A stretch of DNA of 64,000 nt from Streptomyces coeruleorubidus (lineage in GTDB: Bacteria > Actinomycetota > Actinomycetes > Streptomycetales > Streptomycetaceae): assembly GCF_008705135.1 (NCBI RefSeq), contig NZ_CP023694.1, forward strand, positions 3,720,001-3,784,000, in the 5' to 3' direction. The notes under the pieces are model-generated. The model was given only the letters and a program-made list of their open reading frames with translations, was not told the origin of the DNA and made no database searches. A program made the translations under genes and the position numbers. Of the stretch, positions 26,164 through 34,015 are shown piece after piece (the stretch's first letter is position 1; the number at the start of each line of letters is the position of its first letter).

Positions 26164-27134
26164 TGGTCAGGATCACGGACGTGGCACGGCGGGCCGGGGT
26201 CTCCCCCAGCACCGTGTCGTACGCGCTGAGCGGCAAGCGCCCGATCTCCGCCGAGACCCGGCGGAGGGTCGAGGCGGCGGCCCGGGAACTGGGCTACCGC
26301 CCACCGTCGGGCGCGCCGGCGCACGGTAGGTCGAAAGTCCTGGCCGTGGCGGCTCCGCTGCGCACCGGCGTCCACGTACCGGCGATGATGCGTGTGATGC
26401 AGTCGGTGGTGACGGCGGCACGCGAGTACGGCCACGACGTCCTGCTCCTCACCCATGAGGAGGGCCTGGCCCGCGTCGGGGAACCGGCGCCGGCGGACGC
26501 GTTGGTGGTCATGGACGTCGGCCTCCACGACCCACGTCTCCCCCTGCTCCGCGCCCTGAACCGCCCGTCCGTCCTGCTCGGCCTGCCCGCCGACCCGCAG
26601 GGTCTGACCTGCGTGGACCTGGACCACAGGGCGGCGGGCGAGGCGTGCGTGGACCACCTGGCCCGGCTCGGCCACCGCACGGTGGCCCTGGTCGGCTCGC
26701 CACCGGAGGTCTACCTCCGCAGGACCGCCTCGGCCCACCGCCTGGTCGAGGGCTTCACGGCCGCGGCCGTCCACCACGGGCTTGCTTCGTCGGTGCACCC
26801 CGCCGTGCCGGCCCCGGCCGAGGCCCGCGGCATCGCGGACCGGCTGCTGCGCGAACACCCCGCCCTGACGGCCGTGGTCGTCCACAACGCCCCCCTGCTG
26901 GAACCCCTGATCACGGCCTTCCAGCGGCTCGGCCTCCGCATTCCCGAGGACCTGTCGATCACGGCCGTCTGCCCCGACGACCCCGCGACCATCACGTCGG
27001 TCCCCCTGCCGGCCGCGGAGCTGGGCACCCGAGCGGTGGAAGTCCTGATGGAAACACTGCACGGCACACCCGTACCGGAGGTGACGTTGCTGCCGCCGCG
27101 GCTGACGGAGCGGGGGAGCACGGGCCCCACATGA
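26163..27134 (+). CDS. LacI-family repressor of the GH31 operon
   Basis: 323 residues. It begins MVRITDVARRAGVSPSTVSYALSGKRPISAETRRRVEAAARELGY, the LacI helix-turn-helix and hinge, followed by a type I periplasmic-binding-like sensor domain. ATG 26163 overlaps the stop of the glycosidase gene by one base (TGATG), so the two are translated together. It most likely binds the palindrome at 23847-23864 and is released by a sugar produced or imported when the glycosidase substrate is available. A bidirectional terminator follows. Confidence 0.94.
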   Translation: MVRITDVARRAGVSPSTVSYALSGKRPISAETRRRVEAAARELGYRPPSGAPAHGRSKVLAVAAPLRTGVHVPAMMRVMQSVVTAAREYGHDVLLLTHEEGLARVGEPAPADALVVMDVGLHDPRLPLLRALNRPSVLLGLPADPQGLTCVDLDHRAAGEACVDHLARLGHRTVALVGSPPEVYLRRTASAHRLVEGFTAAAVHHGLASSVHPAVPAPAEARGIADRLLREHPALTAVVVHNAPLLEPLITAFQRLGLRIPEDLSITAVCPDDPATITSVPLPAAELGTRAVEVLMETLHGTPVPEVTLLPPRLTERGSTGPT

Positions 27135-27137
27135 CAA

Positions 27138-27167
27138 AGGCCCCGCCGCTCGTAAGCGACGGGGCCT
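27138..27167. terminator. Bidirectional terminator between lacI and ssrA
   Basis: AGGCCCCG (27138-27145) pairs with CGGGGCCT (27160-27167), with an inner CGCT/AGCG stem and CGTA loop. It sits between convergent lacI and tmRNA genes. Confidence 0.75.
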
Positions 27168-27185
27168 GTGCCCACATGGGATGAG

Positions 27186-27586
27186 TGGAGATGGCGGGAA
27201 TCGAACCCGCGTCCAACGGTGCGGAACCAGGGCTTCTCCGTGTGCAGTCGGCTGTGCTTTTCTCGGCCCCGGAGATCACGCCGACAAGTCTCCGACGGGC
27301 CCAGTCACTGTGTGGTTTCCCTCTTCACCCCGTGACCGGGATCAAGGTTTAGTTCCCTAAATGATGCCAGGATCCGGGTCGGGAACACCCCCGGGCTGAC
27401 ACTCCCTTAAGTAGGGGAGCCGCTGCTCGCTACCTGAAGATCAGGCAGCGAGGGCGAGCTCGCCCTGGGAGATGGATCGCTTGGAATTGGCGATTATTTT
27501 TTTCGGCCTGTGGTTTACGAGATCATGGCCGCTTCCTCGACACGCTTCCCCTGCTTCGACAGCCGCTGTCGAAACCGATCATCCCC
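27186..27586 (-). ncRNA. ssrA: Transfer-messenger RNA (tmRNA)
   Basis: The 5' end GGGGATGATCGGTTTCGACAG at 27586 pairs as GGGGATG with CATCTCC at the 3' end (7 bp, one G-U). The T arm GGACGCGGGTTCGATTCCCGC lies just before the 3' end at 27186; CCA is not encoded. The tag frame is at 27441-27491 and gives ANSKRSISQGELALAA followed by TGA. With SmpB it frees stalled ribosomes and marks the unfinished protein for degradation through the ALAA end. smpB lies 180 bases upstream on the same strand, the usual neighbourhood. Length of about 400 is normal. Confidence 0.96.
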
Positions 27587-27768
27587 ATGTTGTTTTTTCA
27601 ATCGTCGCCCCCGCTGTGAGGGGCTCACACCGCCTGGGCGGTGCAGATGCCATCGTACGGGATCAACCTCCGCCGATGCCACCGTATTCCCGGCGGTCAC
27701 CCCGCCGTCGTACCGGGTTCAACGCCTCCCTGCGCCGGAGCATTCCCGGCCCCGGCGTGTGATGCAGG

Positions 27769-28248
27769 TCACGCCCGCTGCTTCCGCCGTACCGCGGAGA
27801 TCACCCGCTCGGCCTCGCGCCGGTCCTGCTTCTCGCGGAGCGTCTGGCGCTTGTCGTACTCCTTCTTGCCCTTCGCCAGCGCGATCTCGACCTTGGCGCG
27901 GCCGTCCTTGAAGTACAGGGCGAGGGGCACGATGGTGTGACCCGTCTCCTGCGACTTCGACTCCAGCTTGTCGATCTCCTCGCGGTGCAGCAGCAGCTTC
28001 CGCTTGCGGCGGGCACTGTGGTTGGTCCACGTGCCCTGGCTGTACTCCGGCACGTGCACGTTGTAGAGCCACGCCTCGTGCCCGTCCATCTGCACGAAGC
28101 CGTCGACCAGCGACGCCCGTCCCTGGCGCAGCGACTTCACCTCGGTGCCGGTGAGGACCAGACCGGCCTCGTAGGTGTCGATGATGAGGTAGTCGTGCCG
28201 CGCCTTCTTGTTCTGCGCGATCATCTTGCGCCCTTTTTCCTTAGCCAT
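27769..28248 (-). CDS. smpB: SsrA-binding protein SmpB
   Basis: 159 residues. Conserved blocks are IAQNKKARHDYLIIDTYEAGLVLTGTEVKSLRQGRASL, NVHVPEYSQGTWTNHSARRKRKLLLHREEIDKL and the basic tail KGKKEYDKRQTLREKQDRREAERVI that enters the mRNA channel. It binds tmRNA and brings it to stalled ribosomes. ATG at 28248 is chosen as the family start (MAKEKGRKM); an in-frame ATG twelve bases upstream exists. ssrA lies downstream in the same direction, and the protease gene upstream. Confidence 0.97.
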   Translation of the reverse strand: MAKEKGRKMIAQNKKARHDYLIIDTYEAGLVLTGTEVKSLRQGRASLVDGFVQMDGHEAWLYNVHVPEYSQGTWTNHSARRKRKLLLHREEIDKLESKSQETGHTIVPLALYFKDGRAKVEIALAKGKKEYDKRQTLREKQDRREAERVISAVRRKQRA

Positions 28249-28294
28249 AGTGCCGCCCATTTTCGCACTACGGAGGGGGCCCGCGGGAAGTCGA

Positions 28295-29464
28295 TTACGA
28301 GGGGCCGGTCAGACCGCGCAGTACGGTCTCGGCCCGCTGGAGGGCCCCTTCGTCGGCCTCCAGGTCGGGCGTGATGCCCCGGCCGTCGACCGCGCGGCCG
28401 GAAGGAGTGCGGTAGTGCCCGACGGTCAGCTCCGCGACGGAGCCGTCGGGCAGCCGGCTCGGCATCTGGACCGAGCCCTTGCCGAAGGTCCGGGAACCCA
28501 CCACGAGCGCCCGTCCGCGGTCCTGGACGGCGCCGGTGAGGAGTTCGGCCGCACTCATCGTCCCGCCGTCGACGAGCGCGACCAGGGGTCTGGTCGTGTC
28601 GCCGCCGGGCTCGGCGTGCAGGGCGCGCTGCTCGCCGTCGACGCCGTACGTGGCGACCAGGCCGCCGTCGAGGAAGGCGGAGGCGGCGGTGACGGCCTCG
28701 GTGACCAGGCCGCCGGAGTTGCCGCGCAGGTCGAGGACGATCCCGCCGCCGGGCGGGGCCTGCCGGACGGCCTCGCGGACCTGGTCGCCGGAGCCCTTGG
28801 TGAAGGTGTCGACCCGGATGACGGAGACAGAGCCGGCGACTTCCCGGACGGTGACCGAGTCCGTGGACAGCTGGGCCCGGCGCAGGGTCTCGGTCCACGC
28901 GCGCGTGCCGCGCTCCAGGCCGAGGCGCACGGTGGTGCCGGCGGAGGCGTCGGTGGCGTCCCCGCGCAGCAAGGAGACGACCTCGGTGACGGGCCGCCCG
29001 TCGGTCTTCTCACCGTCGACGCTGCGCAGCACGTCTCCGGGGCGGATCCCGGCGGTGGCAGCGGGCGAGCCGGCGCGCACCTTCGTCACCTCGATACGGC
29101 CGTCGCGTTCGCTGCGCGCCCACAGGCCGACACCGGTGTACTGGCCGTCGAGGGTCTCCTCGAACTCCTCGTAGTCGCCCCGGGAGTAGACGGCGCCCCA
29201 GCGGTCGCCGCTGCGGCTGACGGCGCGCTTCGCGGCCTCCATCGGGGACTTGCCGTCGGCCATGGCCTCCTCGGCCGCCCTGGCGACGTCCGCGTGGTGC
29301 CCGGCCGGGGTGGCCGAACGGGCCTCGTCCTGCGCGGACTTCCGCTCGGCCTGCGGGAGGGATCCCGTGGCCGCTCCGGCGACGAGCACGCTCGCGAACA
29401 TCAATGTCAGGGCGGCCCCGCGGCGGTTGCGACGGGGCTGACAGAACGGGTCACGGCCTGACAT
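28295..29464 (-). CDS. S41 family C-terminal processing protease
   Basis: 389 residues. Signal peptide or membrane anchor in the first ~35 residues (RRGAALTLMFASVLVAGAATGSL), then a PDZ domain (GQYTGVGLWARSERDGRIEVTKVRAGSPAATAGIRPGDVLRSVDG) and the protease core. The catalytic Ser is in GTMSAAELLTG and the Lys in GSRTFGKGSVQ. It cuts exported proteins from their C-termini on the outer face. ATG at 29464 has no strong ribosome site; it directly follows ftsX in the same direction with a stem-loop between. The linkage ftsE-ftsX-protease-smpB is conserved in Streptomyces and suggests a link to cell-wall hydrolase control. Confidence 0.93.
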   Translation of the reverse strand: MSGRDPFCQPRRNRRGAALTLMFASVLVAGAATGSLPQAERKSAQDEARSATPAGHHADVARAAEEAMADGKSPMEAAKRAVSRSGDRWGAVYSRGDYEEFEETLDGQYTGVGLWARSERDGRIEVTKVRAGSPAATAGIRPGDVLRSVDGEKTDGRPVTEVVSLLRGDATDASAGTTVRLGLERGTRAWTETLRRAQLSTDSVTVREVAGSVSVIRVDTFTKGSGDQVREAVRQAPPGGGIVLDLRGNSGGLVTEAVTAASAFLDGGLVATYGVDGEQRALHAEPGGDTTRPLVALVDGGTMSAAELLTGAVQDRGRALVVGSRTFGKGSVQMPSRLPDGSVAELTVGHYRTPSGRAVDGRGITPDLEADEGALQRAETVLRGLTGPS

Positions 29465-29489
29465 GCCGGTGAGTCTAGGACAAGGGAAA

Positions 29490-29519
29490 GGGCCGTACGG
29501 CTTGTTGACCGCACGGCCC
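29490..29519 (-). terminator. Stem-loop after ftsX
   Basis: An imperfect 11-base stem (29490-29500 with 29509-29519) ends in GGGCCGT/ACGGCCC. On the minus strand it is followed by TTTCCCTT. It lies between the ftsX stop and the protease start and may reduce read-through. Confidence 0.7.
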
Positions 29520-29532
29520 CTCTTGGTATGCG

Positions 29533-30450
29533 TCACACCTTCAAGTACTTGCGCAGCGCGAAGAACGCGGCCAACGCGGGCATCAGCAGGCTCGTGGCGA
29601 GGATGAGCGGCAGCTTCGTCAGGACGGCGTCCCAGCCGATGAAGTTGATCAGCGTCAGCTGGTCGGCCAGGGCCAGTCCGTGGTCGATGAGGAAGTACCG
29701 GGCGATCAGCAGGAAGGCGCACGCGAGGGTGCCGCCGATGAGCCCGGCGACCGCGGCCTCCATGATGAACGGCGCCTGGATGTAGAAGCCCGAGGCGCCG
29801 ACCAGGCGCATGATGCCGGTCTCGCGCCGGCGGCTGAACGCCGAGACGCGCACCGTGTTGACGATCAGCATCAGCGCGACGACCAGCATCAGCGCCATCA
29901 CCGCGCGCGCGGCCCAGTTCATGCCGTTCAGCAGCTTGAAGAGGTTGTCCAGGATGCCCTTCTGGTCCTGCACGGACTGCACGCCGTCCCGGCCGTTGAA
30001 GGCGGTGGCGATGACCTGGTACTTCTGCGGGTCCTTCAGCTTGATGCGGTACGACTCCTGCATCTGGTCCGGCGTGAGGGAGCTGGCCAGCGGGGAGTCG
30101 CCGAACTGCTCCTTGTAGTGCTTGTACGCCTGGTCCTGCGACTCGTAGGTGACCGTCTGGACGACGCCCATCTTGTCGAGGTCGGCCTTGATCTGCTTCT
30201 TCTGGTCGTCCGTCACCGCGCCCTTGGCGCAGTTGGGGTCGGACTCGGCGTCGCTCTTGTTGCAGAGGAAGATCGAGACGTTGACCTTGTCGTACCAGAA
30301 GCCCTTCATGGTGTTGACCTGGTCGCTCATCAGGAGCGACCCGCCGAACAGGGCGAGCGACAGGGCGACGGAGACGACGACGGCGAAGGTCATCGTCAGA
30401 TTGCGGCGGAGACCGACGCCGATCTCCGACAGGACGAACTGGGCGCGCAT
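29533..30450 (-). CDS. ftsX: Cell division ABC permease FtsX
   Basis: 305 residues. Membrane helix after a short basic start (LTMTFAVVVSVALSLALFGGSLL), then an external domain of ~135 residues (two cysteines, LCNKSDAESDPNCAKG, probably a disulfide). Three more helices follow at 180-300 with the MacB/FtsX fold (INTVRVSAFSRRRETGIMRLVGAS-like block). It forms a complex with FtsE that turns on peptidoglycan hydrolases during growth and sporulation septation. It lies 40 bases after ftsE. Confidence 0.96.
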   Translation of the reverse strand: MRAQFVLSEIGVGLRRNLTMTFAVVVSVALSLALFGGSLLMSDQVNTMKGFWYDKVNVSIFLCNKSDAESDPNCAKGAVTDDQKKQIKADLDKMGVVQTVTYESQDQAYKHYKEQFGDSPLASSLTPDQMQESYRIKLKDPQKYQVIATAFNGRDGVQSVQDQKGILDNLFKLLNGMNWAARAVMALMLVVALMLIVNTVRVSAFSRRRETGIMRLVGASGFYIQAPFIMEAAVAGLIGGTLACAFLLIARYFLIDHGLALADQLTLINFIGWDAVLTKLPLILATSLLMPALAAFFALRKYLKV

Positions 30451-30490
30451 GGCGAGGGGTTATGCCTTTCCGTGACTCTCGGGTGCGGTC

Positions 30491-31180
30491 TCAGTGCTGG
30501 TAGCCGTAGACACCGCGGGCCTGGTCGCGGACGAGGCGGCCCTTCTCGAGTTCGATGACGCGCTTGCGCATCTGGTCCACGATGTTCTGGTCGTGCGTGG
30601 CCATCACCACGGTCGTGCCCGTCCGGTTGATGCGGTCGAGCAGCTTCATGATGCCGACGGAGGTCTGCGGGTCGAGGTTGCCGGTGGGCTCGTCGGCGAT
30701 CAGCAGCTTGGGCCGGTTGACGAAGGCCCGCGCGATGGCGACGCGCTGCTGCTCACCACCGGACAGCTCACCGGGCATCCGGTCCTCCTTGCCGCCGAGC
30801 CCGACGAGGTCGAGCACCTGCGGCACGGACTTGCGGATCTCGCCGCGCGACTTGCCGATGACCTCCTGCGCGAAGGCGACGTTCTCGCCGACCGTCTTGT
30901 TCGGCAGCAGGCGGAAGTCCTGGAAGACCGTCCCCAGCTGGCGCCGCATCTGCGGCACCTTCCAGTTGGAGAGGCGCGCGAGGTCCTTGCCCAGAACGTG
31001 CACCTGTCCGTGGCTGCACCGCTCCTCGCGGAGGATCAGCCGCAGGAAGGTGGACTTTCCGGAGCCGGAGGACCCCACGAGGAAGACGAACTCGCCCTTC
31101 TCGACCTCCAGGGAGACATCCCTGAGGGCGGGGCGGGTCTGCTTGGGGTAGACCTTGGAGACGTTGTCGAATCGGATCAC
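30491..31180 (-). CDS. ftsE: Cell division ABC ATPase FtsE
   Basis: 229 residues. Walker A GSSGSGKST, signature LSGGEQQRVAIARA, Walker B LLIADEPTGNLD and H-loop VMATHD are intact. The protein drives FtsX conformational changes and does not move a solute. It is first in the ftsE-ftsX operon and transcribed away from the small membrane protein gene at 31495. Confidence 0.97.
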   Translation of the reverse strand: MIRFDNVSKVYPKQTRPALRDVSLEVEKGEFVFLVGSSGSGKSTFLRLILREERCSHGQVHVLGKDLARLSNWKVPQMRRQLGTVFQDFRLLPNKTVGENVAFAQEVIGKSRGEIRKSVPQVLDLVGLGGKEDRMPGELSGGEQQRVAIARAFVNRPKLLIADEPTGNLDPQTSVGIMKLLDRINRTGTTVVMATHDQNIVDQMRKRVIELEKGRLVRDQARGVYGYQH

Positions 31181-31494
31181 GGATGCACCACGGGTAGCCG
31201 GGGGTAGATGAGCGTGACCATACGCGAACCGGGCAGCAGACCGCAGTCACCGGCTGTGGTTGCGTAGTGGATGTGGCGTTTTGTGCCGGCCCAAGGGGCG
31301 CGGGGCTGTGACATATGCGGCTCCGCCGCGTGGGCGCGACCAGCCCCCACCGGCCCGCGGCCGCGCAACCATGCACACCCACCCCTTTGGGAGCGACCCG
31401 CGCGACCTCCGGAGGAACCTGGCACAGTGGAGAGGGAACGTTCGCACCACTGCGAGCGTTACACACAGGGAACCGGCGCAAGGAGGGCGAGCGC
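31181..31494. other. Divergent intergenic region between ftsE and the small zinc-ribbon gene
   Basis: About 315 bases. It must carry the ftsE promoter (minus) and the promoter of the small gene (plus). I see AAGGAGG just before 31495 but no -10/-35 pair good enough to mark. No further gene. Confidence 0.5.
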
Positions 31495-31686
31495 ATGACG
31501 TACGACCGGCTGGTGTGCGCGAACTGCGCGGCGCCCGTGAGCGAGGGCCGGTGCCACGTGTGCCGTGCGAACCGCGAGCGGCTGCAGCAGGAGAACTTCC
31601 TCGCGGGTCTGAACCCGATGGCGCTGATCGCACTGCTGGCAGTGCTGATCGCCGCGGTGGCGCTGCTGGCGCACCAGACCGCCTGA
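31495..31686 (+). CDS. Small zinc-ribbon membrane protein
   Basis: 63 residues, MTYDRLVCANCAAPVSEGRCHVCRANRERL followed by one transmembrane helix (MALIALLAVLIAAVALLA). The four cysteines in CANC...CHVC form a plausible zinc knuckle on the cytoplasmic side. AAGGAGGGCGAGCGC before ATG is a near-ideal ribosome site, and a perfect terminator follows the stop, so this is a real monocistronic gene despite its size. Function unknown. Confidence 0.85.
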   Translation: MTYDRLVCANCAAPVSEGRCHVCRANRERLQQENFLAGLNPMALIALLAVLIAAVALLAHQTA

Positions 31687-31723
31687 TACGCCCGGCGGCG
31701 TACTCAGCGGTCCAAAAACACGG

Positions 31724-31758
31724 CCGAGGGCCCGGAGCGTTTCGCTCCGGGCCCTCGG
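31724..31758. terminator. Strong terminator after the small zinc-ribbon gene
   Basis: 16-base perfect stem (31724-31739 with 31743-31758) around TTT. It separates the plus-strand small gene from the convergent sortase-substrate gene. Confidence 0.88.
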
Positions 31759-31798
31759 CGTTGCGCTGTGCCTACCGTCCGTACGGACGCGGCTACCG

Positions 31799-32440
31799 TC
31801 AGGCGGCAGTCCCGCCCCGGCCGCCCATGAGGCGCGGCAGGACGCGGAAGCCGACACCGCCGGCGATCATCGTGGCGGCGCCGATCACCAGGAAGGTGGT
31901 CTGCGCGGCACCCGTCTCGGCGAGCTCCTGGCCGTTGCCCTGGGCCTGCGGCGCCGCCGGAGTGGCGTCCGAGCCGGTGTCGGTGAGGGACGAGGAGCCC
32001 TCCTGCTGCGGGGCGGTGCCACCGTCGGGGTCGGCGGCGTTGCCGCCGCTGACACTGCCGCCGTTGCCGTTTCCGCCGCCGTTGCCGTTGCCGCCGCCGT
32101 TGCCGTTACCACCGCCGTTGCCGTTGCCCGGGTCGGTCGGCTGGCTCGTCGGGTCCTCGGTCGGCTCGGTCGGCTCGTCCGTCGGCTCGGTCGGCTCGTC
32201 GGTGGGCTCCTCGGTCGACGGCGGGTCGGTCGGGAGGTCCGTCGGCGGGTCGGTGGGAAGCTCGGTGGGAACCGGCGGCGTCGGAGTCGGGACCGGCGAC
32301 TCCTTGGCGCACAGGATGCCCAGCAGGCAGTCCTCGGACTCCGCGGCGGATGCGGCACCGGCGGCGGTAAGCGAGGCACCGGCCGCGATCACGGCGCCGG
32401 CCGCTATCCGCGCGACACGGATCCGCGTCTTCTTCGTCAT
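31799..32440 (-). CDS. LAETG sortase-anchored surface protein with Pro/Thr and Gly/Asn repeats
   Basis: 213 residues. Signal peptide at the N-terminus (KTRIRVARIAAGAVIAAGASLTAAGAASAA), two cysteines (DCLLGILCAK), a PTDEPTEP-type proline/threonine region, and four copies of the six-residue unit NGNGGG. The end is LAETG (173-177), a hydrophobic helix and basic PRLMGGRGG. LAxTG is the pattern cut by class E sortases of Streptomyces, so the protein is likely fixed to peptidoglycan. There is no enzymatic domain; it looks like a wall stalk or spacer. The repeat DNA (about 32055-32128) has an 18-base period. Confidence 0.88.
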   Translation of the reverse strand: MTKKTRIRVARIAAGAVIAAGASLTAAGAASAAESEDCLLGILCAKESPVPTPTPPVPTELPTDPPTDLPTDPPSTEEPTDEPTEPTDEPTEPTEDPTSQPTDPGNGNGGGNGNGGGNGNGGGNGNGGSVSGGNAADPDGGTAPQQEGSSSLTDTGSDATPAAPQAQGNGQELAETGAAQTTFLVIGAATMIAGGVGFRVLPRLMGGRGGTAA

Positions 32441-32685
32441 GTGGTTGCTACCCCCAGTAGCTCATCGTCATTAGGCACCGCTCGGGGCTGTGCTCGACGG
32501 GGATAGCTGCGGTGAAGAGCCCCCCGGTTCACATGCGCCCCAGAGACACGCATGCCGCGCTTCACCCTTCCCATTTTTCAAGAACACGTCAAGGGCGTTT
32601 GCGGGCGCCATGTCCAAGTACGGGGGCAATGCCGGGAGTCTGAGTCTGTGAGTGTGATGTAAAACCCAGACATGCGGGCACAGAA

Positions 32686-32720
32686 AAGGCAACTGCCGCC
32701 CTGACGTCGGCAGTTGCCTT
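32686..32720 (-). terminator. Terminator after prfB
   Basis: AAGGCAACTGCCG (32686-32698) pairs perfectly with CGGCAGTTGCCTT (32708-32720). On the minus strand T-rich sequence follows. It lies directly downstream of the prfB stop. Confidence 0.85.
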
Positions 32721-32730
32721 ATCGACAAAC

Positions 32731-33837
32731 TTACTTCTCCTGCTGCTTGCGCCAGCGAATTCCGGCTTCGAGGAACCCTTGGATCTCGCCGTTGAACACG
32801 GCCTCGGGGTTGCCGACCTCGAAGTCGGTGCGCAGGTCCTTGACCATCTGGTAGGGGTGCAGCACGTACGAACGCATCTGGTTGCCCCAGGAGTTGCCGC
32901 CGTCGCCCTTGAGGGCGTCCATCTTGGCCTGCTCCTCCTGGCGGCGCCGCTCCAGCAGCTTGGCCTGGAGCACGTTCATGGCCGTCGCCCGGTTCTGGAT
33001 CTGCGAGCGCTCGTTCTGGCAGGAGACCACGATGCCGGTGGGGATGTGGGTGATGCGCACCGCGGAGTCCGTGGTGTTCACGCCCTGACCACCGGGGCCC
33101 GAGGACCGGTAGACGTCGACCCGCAGTTCGCTCTCGTCGATGTCGACGTGGTCCGACTTCTCGACCACGGGCAGGACCTCCACGCCCGCGAAGGAGGTCT
33201 GCCGCCGGCCCTGGTTGTCGAAGGGCGAGATGCGCACCAGCCGGTGCGTGCCCTGCTCGACGGAGAGCGTGCCGTACGCGTAGGGCGCCTGGACGGCGAA
33301 GGTGGTCGACTTGATGCCGGCCTCCTCCGCGTACGACGTCTCGTAGACCTCGGTCTTGTAGCCGCGCTGCTCGGCCCACCGCAGGTACATGCGCTGGAGC
33401 TTCTCGGCGAAGTCGGCGGCGTCGACGCCCCCGGCCTCGGCGCGGATGTTCACCAGGGCCTCACGGGCGTCGTACTCGCCGGAGAGGAGCGTGCGGACCT
33501 CCATCGCGTCCAGCGCCTTCTTCACGGCGAGGAGCTCGGACTCGGCCTCGGCGCGGGTGTCCGGGTCGTCCTCCTCCTCGGCCATCTCGAAGAGGACGGC
33601 GAGGTCGTCGATACGACCGCGCAGGGCTTCCGCCTTGCGCACCTCGGCCTGGAGATGGGACAGCTTGCTGGTGATCTTCTGCGCCTCTTCGGGGTTGTCC
33701 CACAGGGACGGCGCGGCCGCCTGCTCCTCGAGCACGGCGATGTCTGCCCTCAGCCTGTCGAGGTCCAGAACGGCCTCGATCGACTCCATGGTCGAGGAGA
33801 GGGACTTGAGCTCTTCGGATACATCGACGACTGCCAC
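32731..33837 (-). CDS. prfB: Peptide chain release factor 2
   Basis: 368 residues. The RF2-type recognition tripeptide SPF occurs in RISPFDNQGRR and the peptidyl-tRNA hydrolysis motif GGQ in SSGPGGQGVNTTDSAVRITHIPTG. It ends translation at UGA and UAA, and UGA is the dominant stop in this genome. The frame is continuous, so there is no programmed frameshift as in E. coli prfB. GTG at 33837 with GGAGGC upstream sets the start. Confidence 0.97.
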   Translation of the reverse strand: MAVVDVSEELKSLSSTMESIEAVLDLDRLRADIAVLEEQAAAPSLWDNPEEAQKITSKLSHLQAEVRKAEALRGRIDDLAVLFEMAEEEDDPDTRAEAESELLAVKKALDAMEVRTLLSGEYDAREALVNIRAEAGGVDAADFAEKLQRMYLRWAEQRGYKTEVYETSYAEEAGIKSTTFAVQAPYAYGTLSVEQGTHRLVRISPFDNQGRRQTSFAGVEVLPVVEKSDHVDIDESELRVDVYRSSGPGGQGVNTTDSAVRITHIPTGIVVSCQNERSQIQNRATAMNVLQAKLLERRRQEEQAKMDALKGDGGNSWGNQMRSYVLHPYQMVKDLRTDFEVGNPEAVFNGEIQGFLEAGIRWRKQQEK

Positions 33838-34015
33838 GCCTCCAGCGTAACGGCTCCGCCCGGCGGCCAGCGCCGGGCTGCCGGAGCCGACCGTTCAAGG
33901 GACGGGGCTCCGAGGTCTCGGCGTCCTGCGGCGCCCCGCGCCGGTCACCGCCGTCGACAGCCGGGCACGCGCCACCCCCGCGCCCGCCGGCAGCCGGTCC
34001 GGACTCCGCGGCGGG

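Noticed and set aside
27499..27911. Open frames over the tmRNA 5' half and smpB end
   Set aside because: They overlap ssrA and smpB on the opposite strand and have no protein-like composition.
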